Below, in pieces: positions 1-11,220 of a stretch of DNA of 64,000 nt. The position numbers and the translations under genes were made by a program. Source of the DNA: Albugo candida. Its lineage: Eukaryota; Oomycota; Peronosporomycetes; Albuginales; Albuginaceae. The stretch lies in contig CAJNAR010000019.1 of the NCBI GenBank assembly GCA_905220665.1, forward strand, positions 210,142-274,141. Reading direction: 5' to 3'. Each line of letters starts with the position of its first letter. Positions within the stretch are counted from its first letter, which is position 1. A model generated the notes under the pieces. It ran no database searches. It was not told where the DNA came from and saw nothing but the letters and a program-made list of their open reading frames with translations.

Positions 1-2604
1 GGGGATTTTTGGGGCACATTTCTTCCAATAGATGCCGTTTCCATCCTTTTTTCCCAGAAGGAGTGATATTTTCATGACAAAGCGGACATCGGTTGGCTTG
101 CTTTGGATGTGGTCGAGGTAGACAGTCTTCCATGCTCACATGTTTTTCAAAAAATTTGCAAGTGATTGCTTCTCCACATCGTGGGCACTCTCGATGATTA
201 TTCTTCCGTTCACATTCCAACAGCAGATGGTCATTCAATGTCGCAATTTCAATCACTTGACCGCATAGTTTGCATGGTGTTAACATCGGACAAGATGCCC
301 AAAAATGATGATCCAATTCCTCGGAAGCAAATGTATCGGCGTGATCACAAAACGGACAAGTGAGGTCATTTTCAGTAGAGTGATCATCTCCATCCTCATC
401 TTCCTGCTCGTCCGCATCACGTTTGACCGACTTGCTTGCTGGTTGTGATTTTCCTGATGGCTTTTCTGCATGTGTACTTACTTTGGTCGCTTGAAATGCA
501 GCATGGTATTCCTCTAGCTGCTTGGGCCTCAAATTTTTCAAACAGCTTTCAACATCATCGCCAACGATCTAGAGCACTTTTGTTCAGCGAAAAGTATGGT
601 CAGAAAAGAAGTGGGATTGTACCCGATACAGGGCCACCATGATTTCCTTAGCAATCTCGCGTATCTCCCGTGACTGGTGCGCATAACAATTGGTTTCATC
701 CAAAAAAGCGGAAATGTTTTCAAAGGAATAATCTGATTCCGGAATCAGACCGAGATTCTGATTCGTGACATGCATTGTCAGTAATGTCAAAAGTACTTGG
801 CAGCGTCCTTGTAACAATTTGACAGCAATAGTTTTCTTGGTGCGTTTGAGAAGATGAGAAGCCACAAACACGACGCCAATGTTTTCGGTCGTTGCAAGTA
901 ATACAAGGCACTGTGCAGCTTCATCGCGTATTTTGATTTGCGTGATGCCAAGTTTATACACCAATTGAGCGGCAGTATTTCCAAGCTAGCATGATAACAA
1001 ATTTAGCCTTGGGAATAATGCTATTACAAATGTACTCACAATGCGACACAGTTCTTCTCGCCGTAAGTCCAACGCGTACGGCATGACTTTTTCGAGTAAG
1101 CGGAAAGCGGAAATTGCAACTTGATTGATTCTATCGCCAATACCGCTCTGAACCAATGTACAGCATACTTCTATGAATTGGACCGTATTCCCATGACTGC
1201 GGTCGTGAAAAACGTCCGATTCTTTCGCTACTTTGCGAATTACAGCGTCGCGATGATTCCATACATTGCTGTAATAACATCGCGTCAAGTACGACCCAAG
1301 AATCGCAATGAGATCCCCGCTCTCCTTTCGTAAGGATGATGGGATCTCTTCTGGATCGGGAAGACTCTCAGCGTCCATAATTCCTTTAAAATGAGGATTT
1401 TGAGCGTGCGTATCGGTACCATTTGCATCATCAGCGTCTTCGGACAGATCCAAGTCGTAGGAGCCATTTGGCCTGGCGGATAATGGACGATCCATTTCTG
1501 TAGCTTCAGACTGACTGTTGGAGGAAGTCATTCGAACTCTGTGAGGGGCTATGCTTACTTTTGAGATTGGCTCGCCATGTTTGCTCGATCGAACGGAGTG
1601 GGATACCTCGACTGGAAATGGATTAATGGGCGGTACAATTGCTTCTTTTGTGTTACTTCCGGATGATGATGCTTCCAGTCGCATAATGTCATTCTTGAGT
1701 CGTTTGGCAAGGTCGTAATCTTCTTTATCGACTGCTTCTTTCTTTTGTGATTCAAGCCGTGTTAGTTGAATTCCGATGTTTTTCAAATGCTCTTCCATCT
1801 GTTTTAACCGCTTCGCCTGGTCATAATCTTCATCCGCTACAGCTTGTAATTTAGCAACTTGAATCTCACGAATCCGTCGAGCTGTTTTCGCATCAAATTG
1901 CATGTCGGAGGAATCGTCTTTTCTTTTCGTCAAGCTGGCGGATGATAAATTGGCCGATAGAAGCGTTGGGCCGGATGCACGTAAGAATCTCTCCTGAGTC
2001 ACAAGCTGGTCTCTTGCATGATCACAATGTCCCCGGGTGCCACTTATGTGAATCGCCATTATACCAACTTGGCTGTATAGATTTCGCTCATTCATATAAC
2101 AGGAATGTATAATCAGTTTAAAAAACTCTGCTTCCTGATCAATGTGAACGGTTTTGAGTTCTCGTGCCATGTAATTGCTCTCCACATTGGACTTGAGCGT
2201 AAAATAACCAAGTCTATGGAAAGGGACGTCCTCCAATGCAGAGTTTGAGCTGCCTGGGCCCCAATAGAGCTCAATTTTGGACGCGATGTGACTCTGATGC
2301 GACAAGAATTGGATCTGTATACTGAGGGTGAATTATACAGAATATCAATACGTAAGGGATATTAAAACCTGCGTCACACGAGAGCTGCCTCCATCCAATT
2401 GTAGGATGAGCTCTTGTGGGTACTCGCAATTCCTAGTAGATGAAAATCAGCATTTCTCAAGTGCTGGCGGCTGTTGGCTTACTTTGGTGTCATAAATCCT
2501 TTGCAATTTGTTGTGTGACAGTTTAGTTCATTGGCAACGTGATCTGGGTCTTCTCCAGAGCAGCCGATAACTGTGAACTCAAGTTTCGTGATTGCTGCTT
2601 CCAT
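1..2604 (-). CDS. CEP104: CEP104-like ciliary tip protein, C-terminus cut by window edge
   Basis: Orthologue of CEP104, which acts at centrioles and growing cilium tips with tubulin, CP110 and EB1. Five exons are inferred: 2604-2483, 2432-2369, 2314-1040, 985-623 and 568-1. Introns are 50-54 nt and all junctions keep frame. Domains in order: a jelly-roll-like N-terminus (about residues 1-150, with YPQELILQL and SHIASKIEL); a charged helical part with two repeats of the type DYDQAKRLKQ and DYDLAKRLKN (about 210-260); a TOG-like helical array (about 390-610); and a C-terminal run of Cys/His zinc fingers (CPFCDH, CKLCGQ, CPRCGEA, CPLCHEN). The ATG at 2604 was chosen because the short first exon then matches the start of the jelly roll. 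About 797 residues lie in the window. By comparison with animal homologues only a short tail should be missing. This identity is a strong sign of a flagellated life stage. Confidence 0.9.
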
Positions 2605-2764
2605 TCGCGATCAATGGTCGTATACGCGCTGATACATTGCGTCGACCGCCTCCTTTGTGTATACGTGTATACCGCACCGAGAACGATTGTAACATACCAC
2701 GCCATCTAACGTGCTATGTAACCGCTCACCAGTTAGCTATCCATCTCCCGTCGAAGGGAGGAAA

Positions 2765-5275
2765 ATGGCGACAAAACGCACTTCCAATGCTTCTGATTCC
2801 GGCTCTCATATTGCGTCTGATTCTGATTCTATGTCGACAGGATCTCGTTCCCCAAGCGCCTCCGGATCAATCTCGAATTCAATGAGCGGCTCCGAAAGCA
2901 TTATACGTTCAGGATCTTCGAGCGGCTCGGCATCTGATTCCAGCGTCAGTGGAAGTGAGCGCGGTAGTGCGAGCGACTCACAAAGCGGAAATTCAGCCAG
3001 ACAAAGTGGTGCAAGTAGCTCTGAAGTAATTTCGCGTCAGCCAAAAGCAAAACAAAAGAAGAAAAATATTACCTCAGCACCCAAAAAGAAGGCTTTAGGT
3101 CCGAAAAAACGGAAGGTTGCTGCATCGATCCAAGAAAAAGCTCAAGAAGAAAAGAACCAAGACGCAGACGATGAAGCAGATCATCAACAAGCGTCAAAAA
3201 CCAAAAAGCAAAACACTGTAAGGAACCCACAAATGGAATCAGAAAGCAAACGTTTGTCTCAGGACGAAGATGAACAGGAAGTGACTTTTGCAAGTGCCAC
3301 ACAGATACACAGAAGCAGTAAAAAACTAGTGGAAGAAGATGAAGAAGATGAGGAAATGGAAGGTTTAACTGAAGTCGAGAAAGAAAAGCGTCTACTGTGA
3401 GTATCTTGAATTTCTTTCAATTTGATCTTAACTTGTTCCTTCAGCGAGAAATATGAAGCCGAAGAAAAACGACAGAAAGAAACACAATTACGAAAACGAC
3501 TAAATGCGAGTTTAAAGGATGAAAGTCAGATAAACATCGAAGACGAATCGAGTGAGGAAGAGGAAGGCGCTGTCGATACGATATCATCGCGTCGAGGAAG
3601 AAAAAAGGATGGTGATCGTCGTAAGGAAGCTCTATCAAATCTCAAGGCCAATAAATCAAAACATCAAACGGGTTCGATGCTTCGGAATCGCTTGGGCGAT
3701 AAATTTGACAGCGATGACTCGGAATTTGGTCGTGACGATTCTCGTCATGCTCTGGCCGAAAAGCGTCGAAAACGTCAGGAATTATTGCATCGTCGGGCTG
3801 GCGAAGATGACGATAGCTTTAGTGATGAAATGGATGAATATCAACAGACAAGTCAGCGATCTAAGAAAAAAAGCACTGCGAAAAGCGCTGAAGGTGTCAA
3901 AAATGAGCTGTTAGAAAACAACGCTTCGCTAGCGGCAATGGAACCGATTGTTGAGAAACCTGAAGACGTCTTACCCGCTGACTGGGGCCAAGCGCATCGT
4001 TACCTGCTTAAGCGCCGATCGTTCTTTGAAAAGTTCTTTTACGAGCCATACTTTGATAAATTAGTTCGAGGCGTTTACGTCCGAATCCCAATCGGTGAAA
4101 AAGACGGTGATACAGTCTATCGCTTTTGTGAAGTTGTTCATGTCAGCAAGCTTCCTCGACCGTACAAATTCGCTGGAGAAATGACACAGAAAGGTATCAC
4201 CTGTGCTTTTGGCAAATCGAGAATTGAATGGCGTCTGAATGCGGTTTCCACGCATTCGTTGCAAGAATCCGAGTTCCTTTTGTGGCGTGCGACACTCAAT
4301 AAAGATCGTATGAAATTTCCAACGTATGGAGAAGTTCGTAAAGTGTACCAATCCAAAATCGATTTAATCTCAAAGTATCAGTATTCGGAGAAGGAAGTGG
4401 ATGAAATGGTGCAGCGAAAGAATGCGTCGGGTGTTGGAAGCTCTAAAGTCCCCTTAGGCGTTCAACGTGTGCGTCTGGAGCGCGATATCAAAGCTGCGAG
4501 AGAGATGAAGAATTTTGAGAAGGCAATCATGCTGGAAGCGAAATTACAACGTTTACTAAATGAAAATGAAGCCCGACAGAGTCGAAAGAGTGATGATGTA
4601 CTTCGTATCACGGAAATTAATCGTCGTAATCGAGAAGCGAATTTGAAACAAGACTTACAAGCGCAAGAATTGAATGATGCCATGCGGGAAAAAATGACCA
4701 GTGCTGAAAAGCTTCAATTCATTCGCGCAAACTCAAAGAAAATGTTTCTGTCACGCGATAAAATCGAGGCAAATCTTGCGCAGGGAAAGCTTGTGAAACT
4801 TGCTGATGGTCGAATTATGACTTTGAATAAAGTTCATGAAATTGAAGCTCTACCCGAAGATCTCGTACGAAATAACACCAATCAGAACAGCGTGTTGGAG
4901 TGTGAAATCGGGCAAGATGGACGACCAACGGGAAAAATAGAAATTGATGTGGATCGACTCTTGGCAAAACAGCGCGAAAGAAAGAAAAAGGAAATCAAGG
5001 ATAAAGCGGATATGGAAACAAAGGAAACTAAGGTCGAGTTTGTGGGTCCTGCGCCAACGAACGTGGCTGAAATGGCGGATGCTACAATTCGAATCCAAGA
5101 TGATGATGGTTCCTGGATGACATTACGTCCTGCAAGTGAGATTCTTCGTCAAATGCGTGAGAAATCTAAAGTTTCCACTGAATTGAAAGCTTCCCGGAAA
5201 GGACTCACTGTCAAAGAATACTTTGATCGGGTAAAACGTCAGCGCGTGCAAGCACCAACAGGAGCCGATGATTGA
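2765..5275 (+). CDS. RTF1: RTF1, PAF1 complex subunit with Plus3 domain
   Basis: Subunit of the PAF1 transcription elongation complex. In known systems RTF1 binds SPT5 through its Plus3 domain and promotes H2B ubiquitylation. There are two exons, 2765-3396 and 3445-5275, with one 48-nt intron (GTGAGT to TTCAG); 820 residues. The N-terminus (residues 1-95) is a Ser/Asp/Gly low-complexity tract. Residues 100-370 are basic and acidic and probably disordered. The Plus3 domain lies at about 385-510 (starts near DWGQAHRYLLKRRSFF; contains VRIPIGEKDG and GKSRIEWRLNAVS). A Lys/Glu-rich helical region and a conserved C-terminus follow. The ATG at 2765 is the first that leads straight into the serine-rich tract. 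Its start is about 160 bp from the divergent CEP104 start, so the two probably share a promoter region. Confidence 0.93.
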
Positions 5276-5553
5276 ATCGAATGTTCAAGATGTGTTTTCA
5301 CAGGTTTAAAGACGGTTCCTCTTGTGACTTTTTACTAGTCAGCTGTATCCAAATCAAAGTTGCAGACGACGCGTTAGACAACCAGCGACGCACTCTCTTA
5401 TAAGTGCGAAAAGCCGTTAACAGGTTATTTGCGTAGCAGCTTTGATTCAATGAAATGTTTGAAAGTGAATTTTATACAACATAGAGAGAGACGCAAGTAC
5501 TGCGTCCACTAGTTGCCGATGTATCGACGCAGTAATCTAATAAGTATAAGATT

Positions 5554-6165
5554 TTACTCGGTTCTTACGACCGTTATGCCGAATTTATTCATCAATTCGT
5601 GCGCTCCTTTGCTTACGTGGTCGTTGATACTTGATCCAAAGTCTGAAAATATGGTGGGTACAGACGCTATACTGCGAGCAAATTGATGGCCGGGGGAAGC
5701 ATTTTTTACATATGCGCTTATTTGGTGGCGGATACTTTTTCTGATATCCTCGTCACCATACGAAACGACCTTGTAAGATAAGTTGTCCGGATATGTGTCT
5801 ATAGGCGCTTTACTTATGGGCGATGTTCGTCGAGTGTCAGACGCGGTCCTCAGGACGAGTCGACGAGCAGAGACCAGTCCGTTCACACCATTCCCATCTC
5901 GATCGTTGCGACTAATTGCTAGTTGCTCGAGTACGCCATCTTTTTCTAATGAACTCTTTGTCGCACGAAGCTTGGTCCTTGTTGATGGTATTTCTCCCAT
6001 GTCCAGAGGTGAGGTCTTTGCAATTCGTGACTCTGATGCTTCGACCCTTTTTGAATTGACCTGTTCCGAGTACTTCATAGAAAATCCATCTACTTCCCGA
6101 ACACTCTTTGAAGCAACAGCAGAAAGTAGCAGTAGATTTGAAGATGAAAATAGCTGCGCCTTCAT
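5554..6165 (-). CDS. Secreted protein, member A of the local cluster
   Basis: Intronless, 203 residues, no recognised domain. Residues 1-20 form a signal peptide: MKAQ followed by an LLLL core and SAVASKS. The mature part is hydrophilic, cysteine-free and rich in Ser, Arg and Asp. The start is fixed by the ATG in the context TCCAATGAAGGC form (on the + strand ttcattgtcc), identical to member B. The N-terminus and a GluAlaSerGluSer-type segment near residues 42-46 (compare ERAEPG in B and EPAEPR in D) link it to the other members. A run RRLVLR at 101-106 resembles an RxLR-type motif but is not canonical. It is likely an apoplastic or host-directed effector candidate, by inference from the signal peptide and clustering only. 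Confidence 0.6.
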   Translation of the reverse strand: MKAQLFSSSNLLLLSAVASKSVREVDGFSMKYSEQVNSKRVEASESRIAKTSPLDMGEIPSTRTKLRATKSSLEKDGVLEQLAISRNDRDGNGVNGLVSARRLVLRTASDTRRTSPISKAPIDTYPDNLSYKVVSYGDEDIRKSIRHQISAYVKNASPGHQFARSIASVPTIFSDFGSSINDHVSKGAHELMNKFGITVVRTE

Positions 6166-6480
6166 TGTCCAAGTAAAATTTTTTGGAGGTTACTAGAAAG
6201 CTGATAAAATGACTTATGAACGAGTGGAAGAAAGGTGTCCTGTGAATATCTCTTGCTCTAAAATTCAAATCAAATGCGTGGCTGTCAACACTCGTAAACC
6301 GGTGATTCGGTACGATCTAGCGTTTTGCGTAGGACTCCTCATGTTCTAAAGTGTTCAATCGTGTGGTTCACGTCCTTCTGTATTGCTTATATCACTACAA
6401 AAGTGCTACTTGTATGCTCACTATCTACCACAGTCACAGTTTGTTGGGTCGGGAAAGGTAGAAGTAGAGATTACTTGGAA
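6166..6480 (-). promoter_or_regulatory. Upstream region of member A, shared with B and in part with C
   Basis: The first twelve bases at the start codon are identical to those of B. About 155-175 bp upstream both A and B carry the + strand block gtaggactcctcat. Further out both carry gggtcgggaaagg. C has a looser version (gtagtgttctcctcatcttc) at about 11089-11110. Conserved spacing ahead of three separate genes suggests a retained core promoter or transcription start region, though shared descent by duplication alone would also give it. Confidence 0.45.
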
Positions 6481-6639
6481 GTGGGTAAAAATGAACTACA
6501 TTGAATGAAATTTGCCTTAGGAATGTAATCACAGGTACTACATAGGTTTTCTATGAGGACATCAAAATGATAAGGAGGTCACAGATAAGCAGGACTTAGA
6601 AATCTCAAGAAAGAGAGATTGCGGTATGTGGCCAAAAGT

Positions 6640-7450
6640 GTTAGCTCACATGCTGTTATGCGTTGAATGACGGAAAGCATTGACAGTCGTTAGGATTACC
6701 TCGACATTCTAGAGAAGCCGCCCATTGCAATCGCACAACAGCACCAGAACTCAAATCACTCTTGACTAGGTTCGGCCCAATTCGGATCATTAACGCCTCC
6801 ACTATGTACATAAAAGTACACAAAGTTGACGGTAGCAGTGCTGCATGCTGTCTTTCCTGTACCAAATACACTTCATCCTGACACAAAAGACGGCCCTCGA
6901 CCAATGCACGGCACTCCACGACATCATTTTATGACTGTGATGCAATGCGGCTGAAGTACGAATGAAATGATGATGTTTCGTTGTCAATAAGAAATGGTGG
7001 GTTATAGGTCGGACGAATTCGGGCACGATAGGTAGGGAGATCTTAATGCTTTTTCCATGCATACTGTTGAATCGTACAAGGTGAGAAATCTTTCTTCCAA
7101 TGTTGAGGTGCATTCGGTGAAGCGTTTTGACAGATTATATGATACTGCTTGCAGCAGGAGTAAATTTTCGTGCCTAAATAGCATCTGTTTTTTTGGCAGC
7201 CTACACGATGCGTCAAAGCAACGAATCGCGCTAGAGAGAAAGTTTTTGACGCAAAGAATAGCCGTACATTTGACGACGGAAAATATTGATGTACGTCACG
7301 GAGCAATTTCGATCCTCTAATCGTCGAGCAGGAGTATGTATGATAAGAAAGTATATATACGAAAACACACTGGTAAAGTGATATCAGATTAATCCATCAC
7401 GTTTTTGCCTTTCTAGTTAAAATACTGATATCAAGAAAGGCAAACCTTCT
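6640..7450. repeat. Duplicated non-coding segment, copy 1 (downstream of member B)
   Basis: This stretch is collinear with 11770-12520. Shared landmarks, in order: gttgacggtagcag against gttgacgctagcag; catgctgtctttcc against catgctgtccttca; gcactccacgacatc against gcagtccacgacaac; the run about 7031-7180 (gggagatcttaatgc, ctgcttgcagcaggag) against 12181-12310; and atatcagattaatcc against atatcagattgaatg. Several ORFs of 60-105 codons cross it in different frames, none shared between copies, so it looks non-coding. Between 6481 and 6640 I see nothing identifiable. Confidence 0.7.
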
Positions 7451-7495
7451 TGTACTTGATGATGACTTCATTACTCAGAACTTCCGAACCACTTA

Positions 7496-8035
7496 TTATC
7501 CATCGTAGCGGCCATTTTTATCCACTTCTTTTACTTCTGAACTTGATGCGTGTGTTTCTTCCACGTTTGCAATTGCTGGGGATTGTGCCTTCTTCTCCAC
7601 TTCTGCATTTGATGCACGTTGCTTCCTTTGCGAACGGAGATGGGGAAGATCATTGAAATGTCTCTGTATAGCCGACTTTATAAGCACATCAGCGAGAAAA
7701 TCATCGGGAGTATCGACCGGTATGACAGGGGGAATATATCTTGAATTACCCTCATCAAGGAGTTGACGATTTGTTGTGGTCGCTTCGTCAGGAGCAACGG
7801 AACTGATAACACGACTATGAGTCGTGTGACCATGTAGATAATTGTCCCTCACTAATTGTGATGCTGCTGAATCCGTGTGCAACTTCATTGGCATTCCTGG
7901 CTCTGCTCGTTCGACATCTCCACGTTTGAGCTGTCGCAAGGAACTATCAGGGTATCGATTTAGGTCCTTACCTGTGACTACAGCGATAGGAGAAAGAAGC
8001 AATAAATTTAGTAATGAGGCTGTATGTGCCTTCAT
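7496..8035 (-). CDS. Secreted protein, member B of the local cluster
   Basis: Intronless, 179 residues. The open frame extends upstream only through a GTG, so the ATG at 8035 (MKAHTASLL) is the start; it has the same context as member A. A signal peptide is clear: an LLNLLLLSPIAVV core with likely cleavage after VTG. The mature protein is hydrophilic, with RQLKRGDVERAEPG at 34-47 and a C-terminal SSSEVKEVD. Member D has matching blocks (HVEPAEPRVP and SSAEVKEAD), so B and D are the closest pair in the set. No cysteine-rich fold or known domain is seen. RQLL at 90 and RQLK at 34 are only vaguely RxLR-like. Effector candidate by inference. Confidence 0.6.
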   Translation of the reverse strand: MKAHTASLLNLLLLSPIAVVTGKDLNRYPDSSLRQLKRGDVERAEPGMPMKLHTDSAASQLVRDNYLHGHTTHSRVISSVAPDEATTTNRQLLDEGNSRYIPPVIPVDTPDDFLADVLIKSAIQRHFNDLPHLRSQRKQRASNAEVEKKAQSPAIANVEETHASSSEVKEVDKNGRYDG

Positions 8036-8330
8036 TGTCCAAGTACCAGGTATTGAAATGTTCACAAGAATGACTTTTAACGAGTGAAGGAGATGGCGTA
8101 TGAATTACTTCAGCTGACAATAACGTTGCACGAGTCACTGGCAAGCACTAGAAGCCAGATAAGTCCAGCTCTAGCGCTTAAAGTAGGACTCCTCATCTTC
8201 CAAATTTACCAGTTGAGATGCTCGCATCATTCTATATTGCGTATCAGATGAGTTGTATACTTACTGTAAATACCACACCGTCAGAATTCGCGGGGTCGGG
8301 AAAGGAAGGGAGCAGTACTCCAACGTTTCA
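8036..8330 (-). promoter_or_regulatory. Upstream region of member B
   Basis: Carries the blocks shared with the upstream region of A: ttcattgtccaagta over the start codon, aacgagtg about 55 bp upstream, gtaggactcctcat about 155-170 bp upstream and gggtcgggaaagg about 260 bp upstream. Spacing matches A to within tens of bases. Confidence 0.45.
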
Positions 8331-8439
8331 ATTGGGTAATGACACTAACCGACTACTTCTTTAAATTTTGGACTAGAAATATCATTATTTATTCTCCAAG
8401 TGTGAAATCCCTACAACGTGTGTCTTCTTCCAAGTATAG

Positions 8440-9600
8440 TGAAATCACATACCTGACTGGGAAGTGTGCAACACCACTACGTGGGACAAAGCGTTAAAGT
8501 GGGTTAGTGAAAGGAGCCAAAACCTCGCGTGGGTATTTGACCACGTGGCAATGCTCAGCAGGTACTTTGCCAAAGAATTACACTCACATGGAGGGAGTTT
8601 TTTGAGAGACATCCATTTTTATCGACAGAGAGTTGTCTCTGACACTTTACACTGCAACGTGAAGGCTGCACGTTGGCTCGTGTACCGCAAGGAGCGTCGC
8701 CGATAAACGGACGTGAACATGACTTCACTCAAGGCTATGTGAAAACATTACATGCAGAAGCCGGCGTCGGATTTATATGTGACGCTATCATTCCATGGTT
8801 GAATAAAAGGACGTTGAAGGACTCGATGGATAACATCACTCACGACATGACACTCCATCTTTAGCGGCATCACGCTAGTGGTGGCTCAGTGGTCGTATGG
8901 ATCGGATCAAGCATTCTGGATAAGTCACAACTTGTTCGCTGAACGGTGGAGAAGTATTGAACAATATGGTGACACAATATCGCGATGACTTTTCCGATTT
9001 GTAGAGCTGAGCCACAAAATGAATTCATATGTCCATCACGCAGCCATACCTCTTTGCTGGAGATGGGGCCAACTCATCTGCTGATCTTGATGTCAACCCA
9101 AAATCGTCACCATTCGAAATTTGTGATTGACCATGACCAGACTGGTATACGCCGATGGAAAGTTGTACGCGAGCGTATCTGATTACAAGAAGCTCATCTC
9201 AAACATGGACGGAAATCTTTCATGCCCGCACCAGCATTGCTTGATAGCTTGATGCATCATGCGGCCTTGCAGTCTATAGAAGCAAGGGAAGCGAAATGCA
9301 CTTCAAAATCAATTCTGTGGTTTCTGTCATTTTCATCTTCAAGTGGAGTTGGTTATTTACTTACCGCATGCTGACGCAGTATCTGAAAAGCCTGAAGCTG
9401 AGGGTGCTGTGAATCAACCTGTGGGGGTCGTCATCACTCAACGCCGAATGCGAACAAGCACCTTTTAGTCCCAGTATGTGTGGAAGCGTTCAAGTCAAAA
9501 GAGCACATGTGCCGAAGTTACCATTTCCAAGCTCCAAAGAGATATAGAAACTACAAGCACGGATTCTCTGCGTCCGCGGGTTTACGGTCCTGAAAGGAGT
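8440..9600 (+). pseudogene. Decayed coding traces of unknown origin
   Basis: Three short open stretches follow one another on the + strand in different frames: 8464-8706 (WDKALKWVSERSQ, DHVAMLSRYF, CNVKAARWLVYRKE), 8673-8864 (FTQGYVKTLHAEAG, AIIPWLNKRT) and 8985-9182. Composition and the lack of low-complexity bias suggest they are pieces of one former protein broken by frameshifts and stops. I do not recognise the family. A transposase-like origin is possible (a GGSVVVW run near 8880) but weak. Confidence 0.25.
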
Positions 9601-10296
9601 TGCTCCCTACTGATACGTACGCAGTAGTGCAACTCTAATCCTAGTCCTGGTTGAATGACAACGTTTCGTTTTGAGTGGCAGAATCTCGTTTGGAAAACGC
9701 TGTGCTTCAAATGCTTGCATTTATTACAAACTAAACACAGTATCGTATTTTGGTGGGCCGATGCAAGCGCAATCAAAGTTCCTAACAGCAAACGAAAGCA
9801 ACCAACTCAGGGCGTCACGAAAATATCGATTCCAGCAACAAACTTTGTACAATCAGATCATCCTTTGCACTAGTTCGGTTCAAAGAACCCAACGGCGTAC
9901 GTCGCTTAGACTCGTACCATCGATGAAGTGCTATTTCTTAACTTCTGTGTGGTTTCGAGATGGGTAATGCGGTCAAATGACTTCTAATAAATATATATTT
10001 TACTGACTTCGAGAGCTTTTTTGATAACCTTCAAGAATTGGATGAAAGTTGAAGTATGGAGGTGTCTTAACTGCTCTTTTCGTAATAATTGATTAATCTT
10101 TCATGCTGATCTCCTTACCACGTAATGGCTGGGGATGTATCACCTATGCACCATAATCGTAACAGGAAGATGTCTTTGACAATCGCGAAAGACAGCAAAA
10201 TATATAGATCTCAAAACAAACTATATATTTTTCTCTGTCAAGATCGAGTTATTTGAGCAAAACAATCCTGCATCACTAAATAGTGACTCGATAACA
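9601..10296. other. Stretch without recognisable gene
   Basis: Only short ORFs below 100 codons with no family likeness. No repeat shared with the flanking duplicated segments was found by eye. It forms the 3' side of member C. Confidence 0.5.
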
Positions 10297-10965
10297 TTAT
10301 GGGTTCTTGTACCAATCTCGGACAAAGGTCTCATAATCGTTCGCCTTTTCTCTCTTCTCTATTACTTTCTTACGTTGTTCCTGTTCCGTAGGGCCTGAAG
10401 AGAGAAATACGGGATCAGATGTAGACCGTCGCATATTGACCGTTGAAGGAGCGGTGGATACAGTTTTGACGCGAATAAAGTTTTTCTCTCTCATAGGGAT
10501 ATATAGTCGTCGATTCGATGCGATTCTGTCGTCATTTGGAAGGGGAGATAATGCAAGGCCGTGACGAGTGCTGATTTTTTCGTCTCCGACGTCTCGATCA
10601 AGCGGACCTTGTGTCACCCAATTGTGGGGAGGGGGTGCTTCGACTTGGTCAGTTAGTTCGGTTCGTCCCCCTTGACTTTGATCTTGTGCAGAGTATCCTC
10701 TAGAATGGATAGTCGAGACGGGAACACGTGCAGCGACCAATGTGACCACACCTTCATTCTTTTTGTCGGTTGTCGCATGTTCCAAACGATGAATCACTGT
10801 AGCTTGACGAGCTGCGCTCCCTGTATTCGACAGCAAATTCAGACAAGTGCTTCGTGGCATCCCTCGTTTTGATATCTGCGCGCAATTCGAGTGAGGTTTG
10901 TTCCTGTTCATAGCTACTGCTGAATAGAACAGTAAAGCCGGATACCATAATGTATTCTTTTTCAT
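10297..10965 (-). CDS. Secreted protein, member C of the local cluster
   Basis: Intronless, 222 residues from the ATG at 10965 (MKKNTLWYPALLFYSAVA); the frame reaches further upstream only through GTG. The N-terminus is a signal peptide with predicted cleavage near residue 19. The mature protein is polar, with two cysteines (near 28 and 41), a Pro-rich PPPHNW at 111-116, a NRRLYIPMREKN run near 151 and a basic/acidic C-terminal helix (EQEQRKKVIEKREKAND) ending in YETFVRDWYKNP. Protein similarity to A, B and D is weak and mainly in the signal peptide. The upstream DNA keeps part of the shared block, so membership rests on position, strand and promoter. Confidence 0.55.
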   Translation of the reverse strand: MKKNTLWYPALLFYSAVAMNRNKPHSNCAQISKRGMPRSTCLNLLSNTGSAARQATVIHRLEHATTDKKNEGVVTLVAARVPVSTIHSRGYSAQDQSQGGRTELTDQVEAPPPHNWVTQGPLDRDVGDEKISTRHGLALSPLPNDDRIASNRRLYIPMREKNFIRVKTVSTAPSTVNMRRSTSDPVFLSSGPTEQEQRKKVIEKREKANDYETFVRDWYKNP

Positions 10966-11220
10966 TGCACAGGCGGAGAGGAGGCTAAGATTTATGTGCA
11001 CGAAATAATTACGCTATTGATCAGGTAAATGACTGGCCACCAAGCACGCAGAGCCTGATGATTAAAACACTTGCGTCTTTCGTAGTGTTCTCCTCATCTT
11101 CATGCAGTAGGTATTTTGGTCATTCCTATTGCGTTTACTCCGTGTGTACCACCGATTTTGAATCGCGAGAATGAAGTGAACACTACCCTTTACTACCGTC
11201 CCTGATCATTTAACTACGTA
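10966..11220 (-). promoter_or_regulatory. Upstream region of member C
   Basis: Keeps ttcattg at the start codon and a looser copy (gtagtgttctcctcatcttc) of the A/B block at about 11089-11110, around 130 bp upstream of the ATG. It also has gactggccaccaagcac, close to gactggctgccaggtac upstream of D near 13406. Confidence 0.35.

Noticed and set aside
7043..7320. Two overlapping 87-codon ORFs on opposite strands
   Set aside because: They lie in the duplicated non-coding flank and are not open in the second copy near 12180-12420.
5554..10965. Canonical RxLR-EER effectors
   Set aside because: RRLV, RQLL/RQLK and RRLY runs occur, but at different depths, without Arg at position four and without a clear EER, so the motif is not supported.
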